Assembly (NCBI GenBank): GCA_009692465.1
Contig: SHZD01000025.1
Span: 1-43,459 of the forward strand
Source of the DNA: Myxococcales bacterium
Lineage (GTDB): Bacteria; Myxococcota_A; UBA9042
Length of the DNA: 43,459 bases
Direction of reading: 5' to 3'
In this document: one piece after another, positions 42,576-43,459 of the stretch
How positions within the stretch are numbered: position 1 is the stretch's first letter
How the letters are laid out: every line of letters begins with the position of its first letter
The notes under the pieces: model-generated
What the model saw: only the letters and a program-made list of their open reading frames with translations
What the model was told of the DNA's origin: nothing
The model's database searches: none
Position numbers and translations under genes: made by a program

Positions 42576-43016
42576 ATGACCCGTGAACTAATAAGTGAAT
42601 TTGAAGCGCGACGGGTCGAGCGCATGGTGAACGGTTGGTGGCTGGGGCTGTTGCGCAACGATGAAACGCTGCGGGTGCTGGGCGGTGACCTGCAGGCGGG
42701 CTGGCTGGCGGTGCGCTGGGAACTGGCCAACACGACTCGGACGTGGGTATACCGCGTCGAGGTGCGTGCCGATCTCAAAGTCCAGGACCTGCGCGAACGC
42801 CAAGCCATTGATCTAATTTACGATTTCTTGGGCGCGCAGTTTGACGATTTCTTGCGTCAGGGCCGCGAGCAGTTCACCGGGCCCGACTGGGAACAAGTCG
42901 ATTTCGCCGACAAGCAGTTGTTTACCCGCGGTCAGATAGAGAGTGAAGCGGCGGAGGCGGCGGGCACCCGGCTTTTGCACCAGCCGGCCATCACGGAGTC
43001 CTCCGACGACAACTAG
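42576..43016 (+). CDS. Conserved-looking hypothetical protein
   Basis: A 146-aa protein, ATG 42576, three bases after the barrel gene's stop, so almost surely co-transcribed. It is acidic, soluble and mixed alpha/beta: an N-terminal helix (ELISEFEARRVERMVNGWW), strands (WLAVRWELANTTRTWVYRVEVRAD), and a helical C-terminus (AIDLIYDFLGAQFDDFL). No family recognised. Confidence 0.6.
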   Translation: MTRELISEFEARRVERMVNGWWLGLLRNDETLRVLGGDLQAGWLAVRWELANTTRTWVYRVEVRADLKVQDLRERQAIDLIYDFLGAQFDDFLRQGREQFTGPDWEQVDFADKQLFTRGQIESEAAEAAGTRLLHQPAITESSDDN

Positions 43017-43045
43017 TGCTCTAGGGCCCAGTGGCGCGGCGTGGC

Positions 43046-43186
43046 TCTACAGACCGAGCCAGTTCAGGCCTTATCGGGGAGAATTCCCCAACAAGACTGG
43101 AGCGGCCTGACGCCCTGGGCGCAGGCTCGCGACCGACGAAACAAGCACTGAGACGCCGGGCAAATCTCACGTCATCGGCTAACTAG
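43046..43186 (-). repeat. Intergenic element family D, copy D4 (reverse)
   Basis: Read on the minus strand it begins ctag..tagccgatgac and carries the tgcccggcgtctcagtgcttgtttcg core and gcgtcaggccgctcc shared with D1-D3. Its other end has CTAC in place of CTAG. Its CTAG at 43183-43186 is shared with element F. Confidence 0.75.
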
Positions 43187-43316
43187 AAACTCGGGGCGCG
43201 CCGCCCCGAACCCCCGCGGTGGGCCGCAGCTGCGGCCCACATTCCACATGCCGCTCAAGGAGTTTCATGCATCGTGGCTGCCGATTTGGCGGCATGCGGA
43301 ACTCTCACGCTTCTAG
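43183..43316. repeat. Palindrome-rich element family F
   Basis: It lies between two CTAG sites that it shares with D4 and B3. It contains a perfect 22-bp palindrome (gtgggccgcag/ctgcggcccac), a cggggcg/cgccccg palindrome and a third arm (ccgcatgccgccaaa) pairing with catgccgc. It is the only copy in the window. Confidence 0.65.
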
Positions 43317-43459
43317 GAGCCTGTCGGAAATCAATCGGTTATGAAATATCTTTGCGGTTATACACAATGAATCTATTGCGATCCGACAGTCTCCTAGCTT
43401 CACAGATATTCTCAACTGTCCAAGAACTGCCCGGAGTGAATCCGTGCAGTTTCGGACAG
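43313..43459 (+). repeat. Intergenic element family B, copy B3, cut by window end
   Basis: It starts with the shared CTAG and follows B1 and B2 closely (ggagcctgtcggaaatcaa; gtccaagaactgcccggag) until the window ends. Confidence 0.85.

Overview
The window is GC-rich, gene-dense bacterial chromosome. Its gene content fits a Gram-negative deltaproteobacterial-type organism, with Myxococcota or Bradymonadota as the best guess. The evidence is a eukaryote-like Ser/Thr kinase with a PEGA tail, several outer-membrane barrels with signal peptides, lipoproteins, a DUF4157 metalloprotease-like protein, XerC/D, YaeQ and a tandem-repeat-rich coding style. No rRNA, tRNA, CRISPR array, plasmid origin or transposase gene was found.

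Layout. (1) 0.7-6.4 kb: a minus-strand operon (LolA-like protein, [2Fe-2S] ferredoxin-like protein, membrane-anchored spermidine-synthase-like methyltransferase), then a tandem-fused S-adenosylmethionine decarboxylase and a divergent outer-membrane barrel. (2) 7.0-10.7 kb: an MC1-type chromosomal protein, a family best known from archaea, and a large Slt-type lytic transglycosylase. (3) 10.9-16.2 kb: a polytopic membrane protein, a large TIM-barrel-like lipoprotein and a VanW-like protein. (4) 16.5-20.7 kb, minus strand: a double radical-SAM enzyme, an M20 carboxypeptidase and YaeQ. (5) 20.9-25.9 kb: XerC/D, an outer-membrane barrel and a three-gene ABC exporter operon with overlapping stops and starts. 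(6) 26.4-32.5 kb: a P-loop/TPR protein, a DUF4157-M15 fusion and a degenerate M20-like protein. (7) 32.6-38.1 kb: an L,D-transpeptidase, a small repeat protein, a PEGA kinase and a dolichyl-phosphate-type glycosyltransferase. (8) 38.3-43.0 kb: a glycosyltransferase-like membrane pair, a glycerate-kinase-like P-loop enzyme, an outer-membrane barrel and an unknown protein.

The most striking feature is between the genes. Nearly every intergenic gap holds one or more copies of at least six families of small, non-coding, hairpin-rich elements, here called A-F, about 130-210 bp each. Several are bounded by CTAG or TGAG termini. Their ends repeatedly coincide with the stop codons of adjacent genes, adjacent elements share CTAG junctions, and one element (A3) lies inside another (C3). 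A second genome-wide habit is near-perfect in-frame tandem repeats of 12, 18, 21 or 36 bp inside otherwise ordinary proteins.

Several genes concern the envelope: transglycosylase, L,D-transpeptidase, M15-like peptidase, VanW-like protein, barrels and lipoproteins. Function calls come from motifs recognised by eye; no database search was possible.
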